The translations under genes were made by a program, and so were the position numbers. The notes under the pieces were generated by a model. The model did not search any database. It was not told where the DNA came from and saw nothing but the letters and a program-made list of their open reading frames with translations. 64,000 bases of DNA, taken from NCBI GenBank assembly GCA_963715745.1, contig OY970271.1, positions 124,001 through 188,000 on the forward strand. Direction: 5' to 3'. Shown here piece after piece: positions 50,825 through 60,300 of the stretch. Source of the DNA: CAWGJF01 sp963715745 (lineage in GTDB: Bacteria > Bacteroidota > Ignavibacteria > Ignavibacteriales > Ignavibacteriaceae). Positions within the stretch are counted from its first letter, which is position 1. The number at the start of each line of letters is the position of its first letter.

Positions 50825-51781
50825 ATGAAACTGCTTGATTCGAAAGTTTATTTTTTCAGTCTTGGGATTGTAAGTACCGTAGCAGCGTTGTTTTTAATTT
50901 CAAGTGTATTCTTTATAAATGGTAAAAATGCTGTAAATCAACCACCAGGAGAAGATTTTCCTCAGGGTTATCGCATTATTTCCCCCGAAATGCCGGAATC
51001 AATGGAATTTGCCGGTGAAAGAATTCCGATTGAAAATTTTGAAGTAAAAGAAAGAATGGAAAGAGAGTTTATTGTAAATACTTATTTTCATTCTTATACA
51101 ATCCTGGCAATAAAAAGATCCGCAAGGTGGTTTCCTGTTATCGAACCCATTTTAAAGAAAAATGGTGTCCCGGATGACTTTAAATATCTATGTGTTGCAG
51201 AAAGCAATATGGAAAATGTTATTTCACCGGCGGGTGCAACTGGGTTCTGGCAGTTTTTAAAACCGACCGCTCAAAAATTCGGACTTGAAGTAAATGATCA
51301 GATTGATGAAAGGTATAATGTTGAAAAATCAACCGAAGCTGCCTGCAAATATCTTCTGGACGCTTACAATCGATTCGGAAGCTGGATAACAGCTGCTGCT
51401 GCATATAATATGGGAACTGTCGGTGCAGACAACCAGATGGACAGACAAAAAGCTGACAATTATTTCAATCTTGTATTGGGAGTTGAAACATCAAGATATA
51501 TCGGAAGAATGGTGTCATTAAAATATATTATGAAAAACCCGGAAAAGTATGGATTCGATTTGAAGGAATATGAAAAATATAAACCGCTTGAATATTATAA
51601 CATTACCCTTGATGGATCTGTAAATAATTTTTCTGATTTTGCTTCCAGCTATGGAATTAATTACAAAATTTTAAAGTACTATAATCCATGGTTAAGGGAT
51701 ACTACTTTAACAAACAGTAATAAAAAATCTTATCTTATTAAAATTCCGGAAGAGGGAAGTATAGAAGTAATCGGAAAATAA
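50825..51781 (+). CDS. Membrane-anchored lytic transglycosylase (MltD-like)
   Basis: The 318-residue protein has one N-terminal transmembrane anchor (about 9-30). A lysozyme-like SLT domain (about 95-240) carries catalytic Glu126 in LCVAESNMENVISPAGATG, then FWQFLKPTAQKFGL and ITAAAAYNMGTVGA. Such enzymes cut peptidoglycan glycan strands, leaving anhydro-muropeptides. The C-terminal about 70 residues (YNITLDGSVNNFSDFASSYG, then KYYNPWLRDT) resemble a LysM-like peptidoglycan-binding module without full certainty. It should act in the periplasm during wall remodelling. The gene is alone on the plus strand, divergent from the AlaX-like gene. Confidence 0.9.
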   Translation: MKLLDSKVYFFSLGIVSTVAALFLISSVFFINGKNAVNQPPGEDFPQGYRIISPEMPESMEFAGERIPIENFEVKERMEREFIVNTYFHSYTILAIKRSARWFPVIEPILKKNGVPDDFKYLCVAESNMENVISPAGATGFWQFLKPTAQKFGLEVNDQIDERYNVEKSTEAACKYLLDAYNRFGSWITAAAAYNMGTVGADNQMDRQKADNYFNLVLGVETSRYIGRMVSLKYIMKNPEKYGFDLKEYEKYKPLEYYNITLDGSVNNFSDFASSYGINYKILKYYNPWLRDTTLTNSNKKSYLIKIPEEGSIEVIGK

Positions 51782-51784
51782 ATT

Positions 51785-52450
51785 TTATGGGGACTGCAAT
51801 TGCTGAACATTGCCGGTTGCTGAATGCAGCCACATTACTAATGACTCGCTTTCAGTATAAAAATTTACAATCCAATCTGCGGAATTTGAAAACGTTGAAT
51901 CTATTGACTTACTTGGAACCAGATACATATCTATTTTAGTTTCAGGATTAATTGTTCTGAAATCATTAACTGCTGAATTATTAAACATCGTTGTGAGCAC
52001 GGCATCACTATTGTCATAATTTACACCTGGATCAATAGATAAAGTCGATATCTTCCCCAGAATTAGCGACATATAATTTTTAACATTTTCATCTTTAATC
52101 AAATCCAGTGTTGTTTGCAAATCAATTGGTGATTCGATCGGTGTGGACTTATAAACTGGAATATATATTTTGTTTTGCTGCACGGAATCCGATTGAGCAG
52201 CGTAAAAGAACATACTTAATGATTGAGTATCTAAAAGATTTATTGTTCCATCAGTGCTGACTTCTCTGCCATAGATACCGGAAAGTTTTGCATCCGGAGA
52301 TAATTCAGCTTTTGCTTTGTTAATTACTTCCCCCACTTTTTCTTTTGCTGTTATTTTTGAAGATCCCAGTTCCCCGATCAAGTCTTCAACATTGCAGGAA
52401 GTAACTGTAAATAAGAATATTATTACTAAAAATAATTTTAACTGCATCAT
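51785..52450 (-). CDS. Lipoprotein of unknown function
   Basis: The frame is open further upstream, but the ATG at 52448-52450 is chosen because GAGGAG (52455-52460, minus strand) stands at the right distance and the signal then starts correctly (MMQLKLFLVIIFLFTVTSC). This gives 221 residues with the lipid cysteine in the TVTSC lipobox. The mature part has a helical leader (KITAKEKVGEVINKAKAELS) and a mixed alpha/beta body (LQTTLDLIKDENVKNYMSLI) without recognisable motifs. A function cannot be assigned. It lies convergent with the transglycosylase gene, 3 bases away. Confidence 0.7.
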   Translation of the reverse strand: MMQLKLFLVIIFLFTVTSCNVEDLIGELGSSKITAKEKVGEVINKAKAELSPDAKLSGIYGREVSTDGTINLLDTQSLSMFFYAAQSDSVQQNKIYIPVYKSTPIESPIDLQTTLDLIKDENVKNYMSLILGKISTLSIDPGVNYDNSDAVLTTMFNNSAVNDFRTINPETKIDMYLVPSKSIDSTFSNSADWIVNFYTESESLVMWLHSATGNVQQLQSP

Positions 52451-52454
52451 ATTT

Positions 52455-52460
52455 CTCCTC
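52455..52460 (-). promoter_or_regulatory. Ribosome-binding site that fixes the lipoprotein start
   Basis: GAGGAG on the minus strand, four bases before the ATG at 52448-52450. It overrules an upstream start 26 codons earlier. Confidence 0.8.
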
Positions 52461-52586
52461 TGAATTAAGACTGTGTTCAAATTCAACCAAATATAATTTG
52501 GAATATTAAACAGTAAATAAAAATCCAAATATTAATGACAAACAAAGTGCCGTAATTGGATGTTCAAAATACTCGTTATTTCAATT

Positions 52587-52898
52587 TTAATGATTTGGTT
52601 CCCAGTCAACCCCGTCGCAAGGTATGTAATTTTCGGTAGGATGCTTGTCGTATTTCATACACAAAATTGCAGATGGGTCAAAATGTCTGCAGCTTGAGCA
52701 TAAAGTTGTGTGAATAATTTTTTTGTTTCTCTGTTCAAACCACCGGTAGCTTTGAATAGCAGGGTGAATAATCAGCACATAGATTGCAGCAAGGCTAATC
52801 AGATACCAGAGCTGTGAATCAACCTGAGATTTGAGTATCCATAAGCCAGGAATTGTTACCGCAGTTCTAATTAAGGTCCAGAAGACTATTTCGCCCAA
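52587..52898 (-). CDS. Small membrane protein with cysteine-rich tail
   Basis: The 103-residue protein has two hydrophobic segments (about 7-24 and 29-49). The cytosolic-looking tail holds five cysteines in the pattern CSSC, then C and C (LCSSCRHFDPSAILCMKYDK, then YIPCDGVDWEP), which could bind zinc or an iron-sulfur cluster. I do not recognise the family. It stands between the lipoprotein gene and tRNA-Lys on the minus strand with no close neighbour. The motif spacing suggests metal binding as the working idea. Confidence 0.6.
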   Translation of the reverse strand: MGEIVFWTLIRTAVTIPGLWILKSQVDSQLWYLISLAAIYVLIIHPAIQSYRWFEQRNKKIIHTTLCSSCRHFDPSAILCMKYDKHPTENYIPCDGVDWEPNH

Positions 52899-53098
52899 TT
52901 TTTATTCCTTTTGGATTAAAATTACAGATACACCCAATTATTGTAAAACTTGCCCAATATTACTAAATATTTGCCGGTGTTTACTAATTTGTAAATTTTA
53001 CATTATTGTATTATTATTCGTGCTGTAAAATATGAAAATTCAACTATTCTGTAAAAACTACTTGAAAGTATAAGGGGTTGAATAAACAAGGGTTAGAG

Positions 53099-53170
53099 TG
53101 AGCGCGGGTGGTATCGAACCACCGACCCTCTGCTTAAAAGGCAGATGCTCTACCACTGAGCTACGCGCCC
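53099..53170 (-). tRNA. tRNA-Lys (anticodon TTT)
   Basis: The minus strand folds into a standard 72-base cloverleaf: acceptor arms GGGCGCG and CGCGCTC (one G-T pair), D stem GCTC/GAGC, anticodon stem TCTGC/GCAGA with loop CTTTTAA (anticodon TTT), T stem GGTGG/CCACC with loop TTCGATA. The discriminator base is A. CCA is not encoded, so it must be added after transcription. Confidence 0.97.
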
Positions 53171-53187
53171 TTAAAAAAATGGAAGCA

Positions 53188-53219
53188 CAAATATAACTAA
53201 CGACTAAAATTTATCCAAA
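53188..53219 (-). promoter_or_regulatory. Promoter of tRNA-Lys
   Basis: On the minus strand, TTTG (53219-53216) is separated by 20 bases from TATATTTG (53195-53188), an exact TAnnTTTG box. It lies 18 bases upstream of the tRNA 5' end. The spacing equals that of the RES-Xre promoter. Confidence 0.8.
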
Positions 53220-53254
53220 CTAAACTTGTTTTCGAAATAAAAGGCGCCCAATAA

Positions 53255-54619
53255 ATGAATTCAAAAAACATCAAAATTCTTGTTTGCGACGATGATGAAA
53301 CATTATGTTATTTGTTAAAGGAACAACTTCTTGAAGAAGGTTTTAATGTAGATACTGTTTACGATGGTAAATATGCAATTGAAGCTGTAAAAGCTAATAA
53401 TTATGATATTCTTCTTCTCGACCTTAATATGAAAGAAGTACAGGGTGAAGAAGTATTAAAATTTGTAAAGGATTACACAAGCACTCTTCAAACCATAATT
53501 CTCTCAGCCCAGGGAGAAATGCGGAAAGCAATAGATTGCATTAAAAACGGTGCATACGATTTTATTACAAAACCTTATGAGTTTGAACAACTGCTGGTTA
53601 CTATTAACAGGGCAAATGAACACAAAGAACTTATCGTAAAGACTGAATTACTAACAAAAGAAATTAATAAGAAAAGTTCCGAATCCATAATTGGTAACAG
53701 TGCACAGTTAAAAAGAGTCTTACATCTTGCAAATAAAGCAGCACAATCAGATTCAAATATTCTTATAGAAGGTGAAACAGGTACCGGCAAAGAATTAATG
53801 GCAGAGTATATTCATAAACACTCTGCTAGAAAAGATAAACCTTTTGTAGTAATTAATTGTGCTTCTTTACCAGACCAATTAATTGAAAGTGAATTGTTTG
53901 GTCATGAAAAAGGCGCTTTCACTGATGCTAAAAATACTAAGCAGGGATTAGTAGAAATTGCGCATGGCGGTACTTTATTCCTCGATGAAATTGGTGAACT
54001 CAGTCTGGCTCTTCAGCCTAAACTATTACGTTTTCTTGAAAATGGGGAGTACAGAAGAATAGGTGGAATTTCTACAATGACCAGCAATGTTAGAGTTATA
54101 GGTGCAACAAACCGTAATCTTCTCGAAGAGGCAGACAATAAAAATTTTAGAAAAGATTTACTCTTCCGATTAAATGTAATTACACTAACTATTCCGCCGT
54201 TAAGAGATCGAAGGGATGATATACTTTTGCTTGCTGATCATTTTCTGAAAGAAAAATCCCCTATCCGTGCACCCAAGAAGTTATCTTCAGAAGCTGAAGA
54301 AGTATTAATGTCATATTCCTTTAATGGTAACATTAGAGAGCTGGATCATATTATTGAAAGAGCCATTATATTTGCTGAAGGTGAGGAAATCAGACCAGAC
54401 GATCTAAGTCTGCCCCAGACTTACCAGATGAAACCAAAGAAAACGAATGAATTCCAGGAGACAAATGAAATCCTGAGTATGGAAGAACTTGAAAAATGGC
54501 ACATTCAAAAGGTGCTTAATAAAAATCGTTGGGATAGAACTCAAACTGCAAACCAATTAGGGATAAGTCCGAAAACATTATATACCAAAATTAAGAAGTA
54601 CGAACTTAAACCGAGCTGA
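53255..54619 (+). CDS. NtrC-type response regulator, sigma-54-dependent activator
   Basis: The 454-residue protein has a receiver (Asp56 in LLLDLNMKEV, lysine in FITKPYEF). An AAA+ domain follows with Walker A GETGTGKE (173-180), the sigma-54-contact loop ELFGHEKGAFTDA, Walker B GGTLFLDEIGEL and an R-finger region. A Fis-type HTH ends the protein (WDRTQTANQLGISPKTLYTK). The loop reads GAFTDA rather than the canonical GAFTGA, a variant I believe occurs in natural activators. Phosphorylation by the hybrid kinase encoded 5 bases downstream is likely. No rpoN gene or -24/-12 site was identified in the window. Confidence 0.92.
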   Translation: MNSKNIKILVCDDDETLCYLLKEQLLEEGFNVDTVYDGKYAIEAVKANNYDILLLDLNMKEVQGEEVLKFVKDYTSTLQTIILSAQGEMRKAIDCIKNGAYDFITKPYEFEQLLVTINRANEHKELIVKTELLTKEINKKSSESIIGNSAQLKRVLHLANKAAQSDSNILIEGETGTGKELMAEYIHKHSARKDKPFVVINCASLPDQLIESELFGHEKGAFTDAKNTKQGLVEIAHGGTLFLDEIGELSLALQPKLLRFLENGEYRRIGGISTMTSNVRVIGATNRNLLEEADNKNFRKDLLFRLNVITLTIPPLRDRRDDILLLADHFLKEKSPIRAPKKLSSEAEEVLMSYSFNGNIRELDHIIERAIIFAEGEEIRPDDLSLPQTYQMKPKKTNEFQETNEILSMEELEKWHIQKVLNKNRWDRTQTANQLGISPKTLYTKIKKYELKPS

Positions 54620-54624
54620 TAAAA

Positions 54625-56610
54625 ATGCCCCGCAATGTTTTAGCAAAATATGCTGCTGACTATCTCTTTAATCTTCAAAATGCAGCAATTGCTATAGCCG
54701 ATAAAAATTTCAAAATAGTCTGGTATAATCAAAGTTTTAAAAAATCATTCGGCTCGGGCAGAATCAAGAATATTGGAATAGAAAAACTTTTTAACTTACC
54801 TGAAGATTCATTTTCCCTATCATTAAAATCAAAAAAAATATTCACGTCTGTTTTATCCGATAGTAATAAACTTCTTACAGTAAAACCTTTATCCGCAGGA
54901 AGTAATAAAACAACTGAATTTATCGTTGAAATTTCATCTGCAGAAAGTTCAGATAAAGTAAATATCGAGGATACATACCTGCTGGAAAGAAATATCAAAT
55001 TTCAAAATGAGCTTCAAAATATTTTATTTCTACTTGTAAAAGAAAGCTCATCACAGGTTGTAATTGAGGAAATCTTAAATCGCTGCGTAAGTCTTACAGA
55101 AAGTGACCTGGGAGTAATTCTAATTCATTCTGGAAAAAATGAATTCATTTATCATTATTATGATCCTGACAACCTGTTAAAAAATAAGAATGAAATTGAA
55201 AAAACTGTTCAATCTGATTTTTCATACATCCGGAAGTGGCTCGAGCGAAACAATAAGTCTTTAATGGCAACCGGAAATAATAATAACATAGGTTTAAATA
55301 TTGCCCGGGTTTTTGTCTGTGATTCAATGATAATTACACCCTGTTTCTTTGATAATTCTTTGCTTGCAACAATCGTAGTCGGAAAGAAGGCGGGAACATA
55401 TTCAACATATGACATTAGTCAACTTGAACAGCTTGGGATTTTATTATCATTTGCTATTAGCAACATCAGAACTAGAGAACTCAATACTACACTGGAGAAC
55501 AGGTTGCTACAGGCTCAAAAACTTGAAACAATCGGAAAGCTTTCCAGTGGAATGGCACATGATTTCAGCAACCTGCTTTCGAGCATTTTTGGAAGTGTTA
55601 ACCTGTTAAGAAAACGGGTTCCGCAAGCTGATTCAGTAGAAAAATTAATAGACAACATTGAAAATTGTTCTGTCCGTGCAAGAGATCTGACAAAGGGATT
55701 GCTTTCTTTTGGAAAACCAACACCAAAAAGAAAAGAGCTTGTAAAACCGAACCGGCTGTTAAATGAAATTTCGAAAGTTGTTACTCAAACTTTTCCCGGT
55801 TCTATAAAATTTACAAGTAAGGTAGATGATAATTTATTAGATATACTTGGCAACGAAACAGAAATTTATCAGATACTTCTGAATTTATGTGTAAACGCAA
55901 AAGAAGCTACTAACAGCAAAGGGAACATTACTTTATCTGCATCAAATTTTACTGTTGATAAAAATAATTTACTGGATTATCCACTCTTGAAAGAAGGGAA
56001 CTACGTACATTTTTCTGTTAGTGATAATGGAGTCGGAATAAGAGATGAAGATCTCCAAAAAATCTTTGACCCGTATTTTTCAACAAAATCAAAAGACACC
56101 GGATCTGGTTTAGGTTTGTATGTAACATATGGAATTATCAAAGCTCACAATGGTGTTATTGATGTTACTTCAAAGATTAATAAAGGAACAGCGTTTAATG
56201 TTTACATACCTTCCTTCGAACCTACAAAGACAAAAAAATCTGAAGAACCTTATGAAAAAATAATTCTGCTTGCAGATGACGAACCGATGTTAAGCGACCT
56301 GCTTGCCGAACTTCTGGAATCAAACGGCTATAGCGTAATAAAAGTAGGGACCGGAGAAGAAGCGATAAAATTATTACGAGAAGAAATTAAAGTTGACCTT
56401 GCAATTATTGATTACAATATGCCTGAACTTTCCGGGTTGGAAACTATCGGTGCAATAAGAAAATTAAATCTTAATATTCCTATTATTTTATCTAGTGGTA
56501 GTATGAGACTAGATGAAGATGAAGAGTATTATAAACACAAAATAGAAAGCCGTTTACAAAAACCATATGAGTTTGAAACCATGCTGGCAACTATAAAGAA
56601 ATTTATTTAA
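54625..56610 (+). CDS. Soluble hybrid histidine kinase (PAS, GAF, HisKA, ATPase, receiver)
   Basis: The 661-residue protein has no transmembrane segment. It shows a PAS-like start (about 10-115, IADKNFKIVWYNQSFKKSFG), a GAF-like sensor (about 130-290, LLVKESSSQVVIEEILNRCV), a HisKA helix with His312 (GMAHDFSNLLSSIFGSVNLL), and an ATPase (ILLNLCVNAKEATNSKGNIT, SDNGVGIRDEDLQKIFDPYF, GSGLGLYVTYGII). A C-terminal receiver has Asp596 (LAIIDYNMPELSG). It belongs to the soluble NtrB-like class and should feed phosphate to the activator immediately upstream. Its signal is cytosolic but unknown. The gene converges with and overlaps the end of the receiver-DHp gene by 8 bases. Confidence 0.92.
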   Translation: MPRNVLAKYAADYLFNLQNAAIAIADKNFKIVWYNQSFKKSFGSGRIKNIGIEKLFNLPEDSFSLSLKSKKIFTSVLSDSNKLLTVKPLSAGSNKTTEFIVEISSAESSDKVNIEDTYLLERNIKFQNELQNILFLLVKESSSQVVIEEILNRCVSLTESDLGVILIHSGKNEFIYHYYDPDNLLKNKNEIEKTVQSDFSYIRKWLERNNKSLMATGNNNNIGLNIARVFVCDSMIITPCFFDNSLLATIVVGKKAGTYSTYDISQLEQLGILLSFAISNIRTRELNTTLENRLLQAQKLETIGKLSSGMAHDFSNLLSSIFGSVNLLRKRVPQADSVEKLIDNIENCSVRARDLTKGLLSFGKPTPKRKELVKPNRLLNEISKVVTQTFPGSIKFTSKVDDNLLDILGNETEIYQILLNLCVNAKEATNSKGNITLSASNFTVDKNNLLDYPLLKEGNYVHFSVSDNGVGIRDEDLQKIFDPYFSTKSKDTGSGLGLYVTYGIIKAHNGVIDVTSKINKGTAFNVYIPSFEPTKTKKSEEPYEKIILLADDEPMLSDLLAELLESNGYSVIKVGTGEEAIKLLREEIKVDLAIIDYNMPELSGLETIGAIRKLNLNIPIILSSGSMRLDEDEEYYKHKIESRLQKPYEFETMLATIKKFI

Positions 56611-57298
56611 TATCCTCCCCTTCTTTGTTCTCTTCTTTATTATTGTCAACTTTAATCATTTTAACATTCTTTGTATAATCCGAAAGTATTGGATCCCTGA
56701 TCGAATTCAACTGATCAAGAACATCTGTAATTTCTTTAACTGCAGTTTCAATATACTTCAGTCGGTTTAGCAGAGCGTCCTTTGATATTTCTTCTTTACT
56801 AAGTTCTCTTTTAATTGCTGCTGATGATAAGCTCAATAAAGTTAGAGGTTGTTTAATTTTATGGTTTGCAGTTACAACCGTTGCTATAAAAGTATTCCTT
56901 TTTTCAATCTCCAACAAAACTTTATTTGCTTCTGAAAGTTTCAAAGCTGAATTCACTCTTGCAAGAAGCTCAATCCTGTTGAATGGTTTTTTAATATAAT
57001 CGAACGCACCTGCTTCAAGACCTTCTTTTGTATCTTCAGCACCGGATTTAGCTGTAACAAGAATTATCGGAATGTCAGATGTCCGTTTATCAGTGACTAA
57101 AGTTTTGCAAACTTCAATTCCGGTAATATCCGGCATCATTATATCAAGAAGTATCAGATCAGGATGTTCGCTGTATGCTTTATCCATTCCTGATTTTCCA
57201 TCATAAGCAGTGGAAACTTCGTAACCTTCATGTTCCAGCCTGTCCTGAAGCATAAAAACATTTTCAGGCAAATCATCAATTACTAATATTCTTTTCAT
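56603..57298 (-). CDS. Response regulator fused to a phosphoacceptor-like helical domain without ATPase
   Basis: The start used is the ATG at 57296-57298, two bases after the stop of the hybrid kinase, giving 231 residues. The receiver (1-120) has Asp52 in LLDIMMPDITG and lysine in YIKKPFNR. A coiled linker leads to a dimerisation/phosphoacceptor-like helix pair (about 128-210) with His146 in TVVTANHKIKQPLTLLSLSS, and a charged tail. No HATPase domain follows, so it cannot autophosphorylate; it may act as a phosphotransfer relay or kinase-inhibiting dimer. It is the last gene of the operon that begins with the pilus-like genes. Confidence 0.8.
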   Translation of the reverse strand: MKRILVIDDLPENVFMLQDRLEHEGYEVSTAYDGKSGMDKAYSEHPDLILLDIMMPDITGIEVCKTLVTDKRTSDIPIILVTAKSGAEDTKEGLEAGAFDYIKKPFNRIELLARVNSALKLSEANKVLLEIEKRNTFIATVVTANHKIKQPLTLLSLSSAAIKRELSKEEISKDALLNRLKYIETAVKEITDVLDQLNSIRDPILSDYTKNVKMIKVDNNKEENKEGEDIK

Positions 57299-57300
57299 GA

Positions 57301-60300
57301 TCAAATCGATTTTAACTGAGGGAGCAATTGTCCGATTTTAAAGGAAATGATTTTTGCGTTTACAGGCTTAGGAATGTAATCATTGAAACCATGTTTTAAT
57401 ATTACTTCTTTATCTCCTGACATTGCTTTTGCTGTAACGGCAAAAACAGGGATGTCTGCCCATTTAGGATTTTCCCTGATTTTATATATAGTTTGGAAAC
57501 CATCCATAACGGGCATCATTATATCAAGTAATATTAAATCCGGGGTGTTTTTCTCAAGAAATTCAAGGCATTCTTTACCATTTTTTGCTAAAATTGTTGA
57601 GCAATTATTTGACTGAACTATTTCATCAAGTGTAAATAATGTGTCCGGATCATCATCCACAATCATAATTTCAGCCTGAATGTTTTTACTCTCTTCTTTA
57701 ACCAAAGGCTTTTTCTCTTCGGGTTTTTCATAAGATGCTGCTGACTTTGCAGTTTGCAGAGTTTCGTCAGGCTGATGCAGCTCCTGCAATTTTATTCTAT
57801 CCCTGACAACTTTCAGCACGTCTAATGGATGACCTTTTGATTTTACAGCTATATCTTCAACAATGTTATTAAGAGAGTGCCTCTCTTCTTCAGTAAGATC
57901 CTTAGCGGTACTTATTAATATAGGTATATGTTTTGTTTTGCTGTTTGTTTTCAATTTGTATGAAAGAGTAATCCCATCAATTTTGGGCATCATTAAATCG
58001 AGGATAATTAAATCTGGCTGCACTTCCGAGATTTTACTGAAAGCATACTCACTGTCTTTAATATATTCTATTCTTATTTTATCGTCTTTAAATTCTTTTC
58101 TGAATTTTTCAAACTCAAGCTCATCATCATCTACAATAACAATTTTTTGAATCTGTTTATTAGCCAGGTTTTCAAGTTGTGTAAAGGCAGACAGAAGTTT
58201 TTCTGAAGAAATTGGTTTTACAAAATATTCGAAAGCACCTAAACCATACCCAACATTTTTATCACCCATAATTGAAATCATAATTACAGGTATATCTTTT
58301 GTAACAGGGTTTTCTTTTAACTCTTTTAAAATGCTCCACCCGTCCTTTTGCGGAAGCATCACATCAAGTGTAATAGCAAAAGGCTGCTGTTCAAGCGCCA
58401 TTTTTAATCCTTTGTCGCCATCTTCAGCAAAGATTACATCATATCCCTTGGAAATTAAGTACTGTCCAATTGTATAACGGACTTCTTCATCATCATCAAT
58501 TACAAGAATTGGATGTGATTTGTTTTCAATTAATTTTTCAATATTAATTTTCCTGACAGGATCTTTTTGTTGTTTTTGAACAAACTGTAACGGAATTGTA
58601 AAACTGAAAATCGAGCCTTTGCCGCTTTCGCTCTTTAGCCAGATTTCCCCGCCGAGCAAATCGATAATTTTTCTGCAAATAGCAAGTCCTAATCCGGTTC
58701 CGCCATACTTCCTGGTTGTTGAACCATCTACCTGTCTGAACTCTTCAAAAATTATTTTCTGTTCTTCTTCCGGTATGCCAATACCTGTATCTGATACATC
58801 AAATCTTAGCTTATCTTTATCCATGGAAATGAGTAGGGAAACTTCCCCATCATCAGTAAACTTAATTGCGTTGCCCAAGAGATTAATTAAAACCTGTACA
58901 ATTTTTCCACGGTCTGTGTGAACAATTATTCTGGTGTTCAAATTACGGACAACGGAAAAACCGATTCCTTTTTTTATTACCAGCGGATTTACAGAATTGG
59001 AAACCTCTTCTATCATTTCCTCAAGGAGCACATCTTCATCTCTTATTTCCATTTTGCCGGCTTCAATTTTCGATAGGTCGAGAATATCATTGATTAGTGT
59101 CATTAACCTGCGACCGCTGCTAAGTACAACCTCAAGCCTTTCTTTATTCTTCCCGGTAAGGTCAGCTTTTTCGATAATCAGTTCTGTCAAGCCAAGAATT
59201 GAATTCATAGGCGTGCGTAATTCATGAGACATGCTTGCGAGAAATTGTGATTTCAACTTTGTTGCTTCTTCAGCTTTTTGTTTTTGGACCTCAAGCTCTT
59301 TTGCTTTTTCTTTTAGTTCATTGTGAAGATCAACAAGTTTATCATTTTGTCTTTTAATTTTTTCATTCTGTTTCTGATAGTCTTCATTCAACTGCTTTAA
59401 TTCATCAATAAAGTTTTCAAGCTGAATAAGGGCTTTGGCATTTATAATCCCGATTGCAAGCTGCTCTTTAATTTTTGAAAGGTAATCTTTAACTTCATTT
59501 GTCGGCGGATCAACAGAGCCAAGCACCAAAACGGCTGTTGTCTTTTCATTATAAATTATCGGGATAACAGATAAATGTTTAATTTCAATATTCACGATTC
59601 CAGCAGAAATTACTGGAAGTTTTTCATTTGAATTTATTTCGATAGTTTCCTTCTTGAGAACAACACGGTCATAAAATCCAAAATTGGGAAGATTTTTACC
59701 ATCTGAAGAATCTATTCCAAGCGATTTAACTAACACCAGGTCATTATCTTCAACTGAATAAAGAGCGCCGAAAATGAATTTGCCGGTTAAAATAATTTTA
59801 TTTAACGCAGCTTCAGAAATTTCACTAAGTGTAGGGTTTTGATTTATCAGGGTAATAAATTCAGAATATTCATTCTTTGCTCTTTCTTTTTTCTCTAGTT
59901 CATCCAGCATGCTGTTAAATGCCATTCCCAGCTTTCCGATTTCATCTTTGCTCGAGACAGTAATCTTGTTATTAAAATCACCTGCGCTGATAATTTCAGT
60001 TGCTTTGCTGAGCTGTGTTATCTGTTTTCTTAATTTTTCGGTGAATAAAAGTGTTAGAATAAGTGAAAGAGCTACGCCTGCAAATCCAATTACTAAAAAT
60101 ACATCCTTTAACGTACCTCTTAATTCTGCAGCTCCACCAATAGTTGTAAAAACAAGAAATGAAAAGTTTTCATTTGCTCCTATACTTTTCCCGGGAGAAT
60201 AACTTGTGGCAAGTAAATCGTTTGATTCTGTCCCCTCAGAATAAATTTCAAAATTATTTTTAGTTTTTAAATTATCGGAGGCTTTGGTTAATACATAAAG

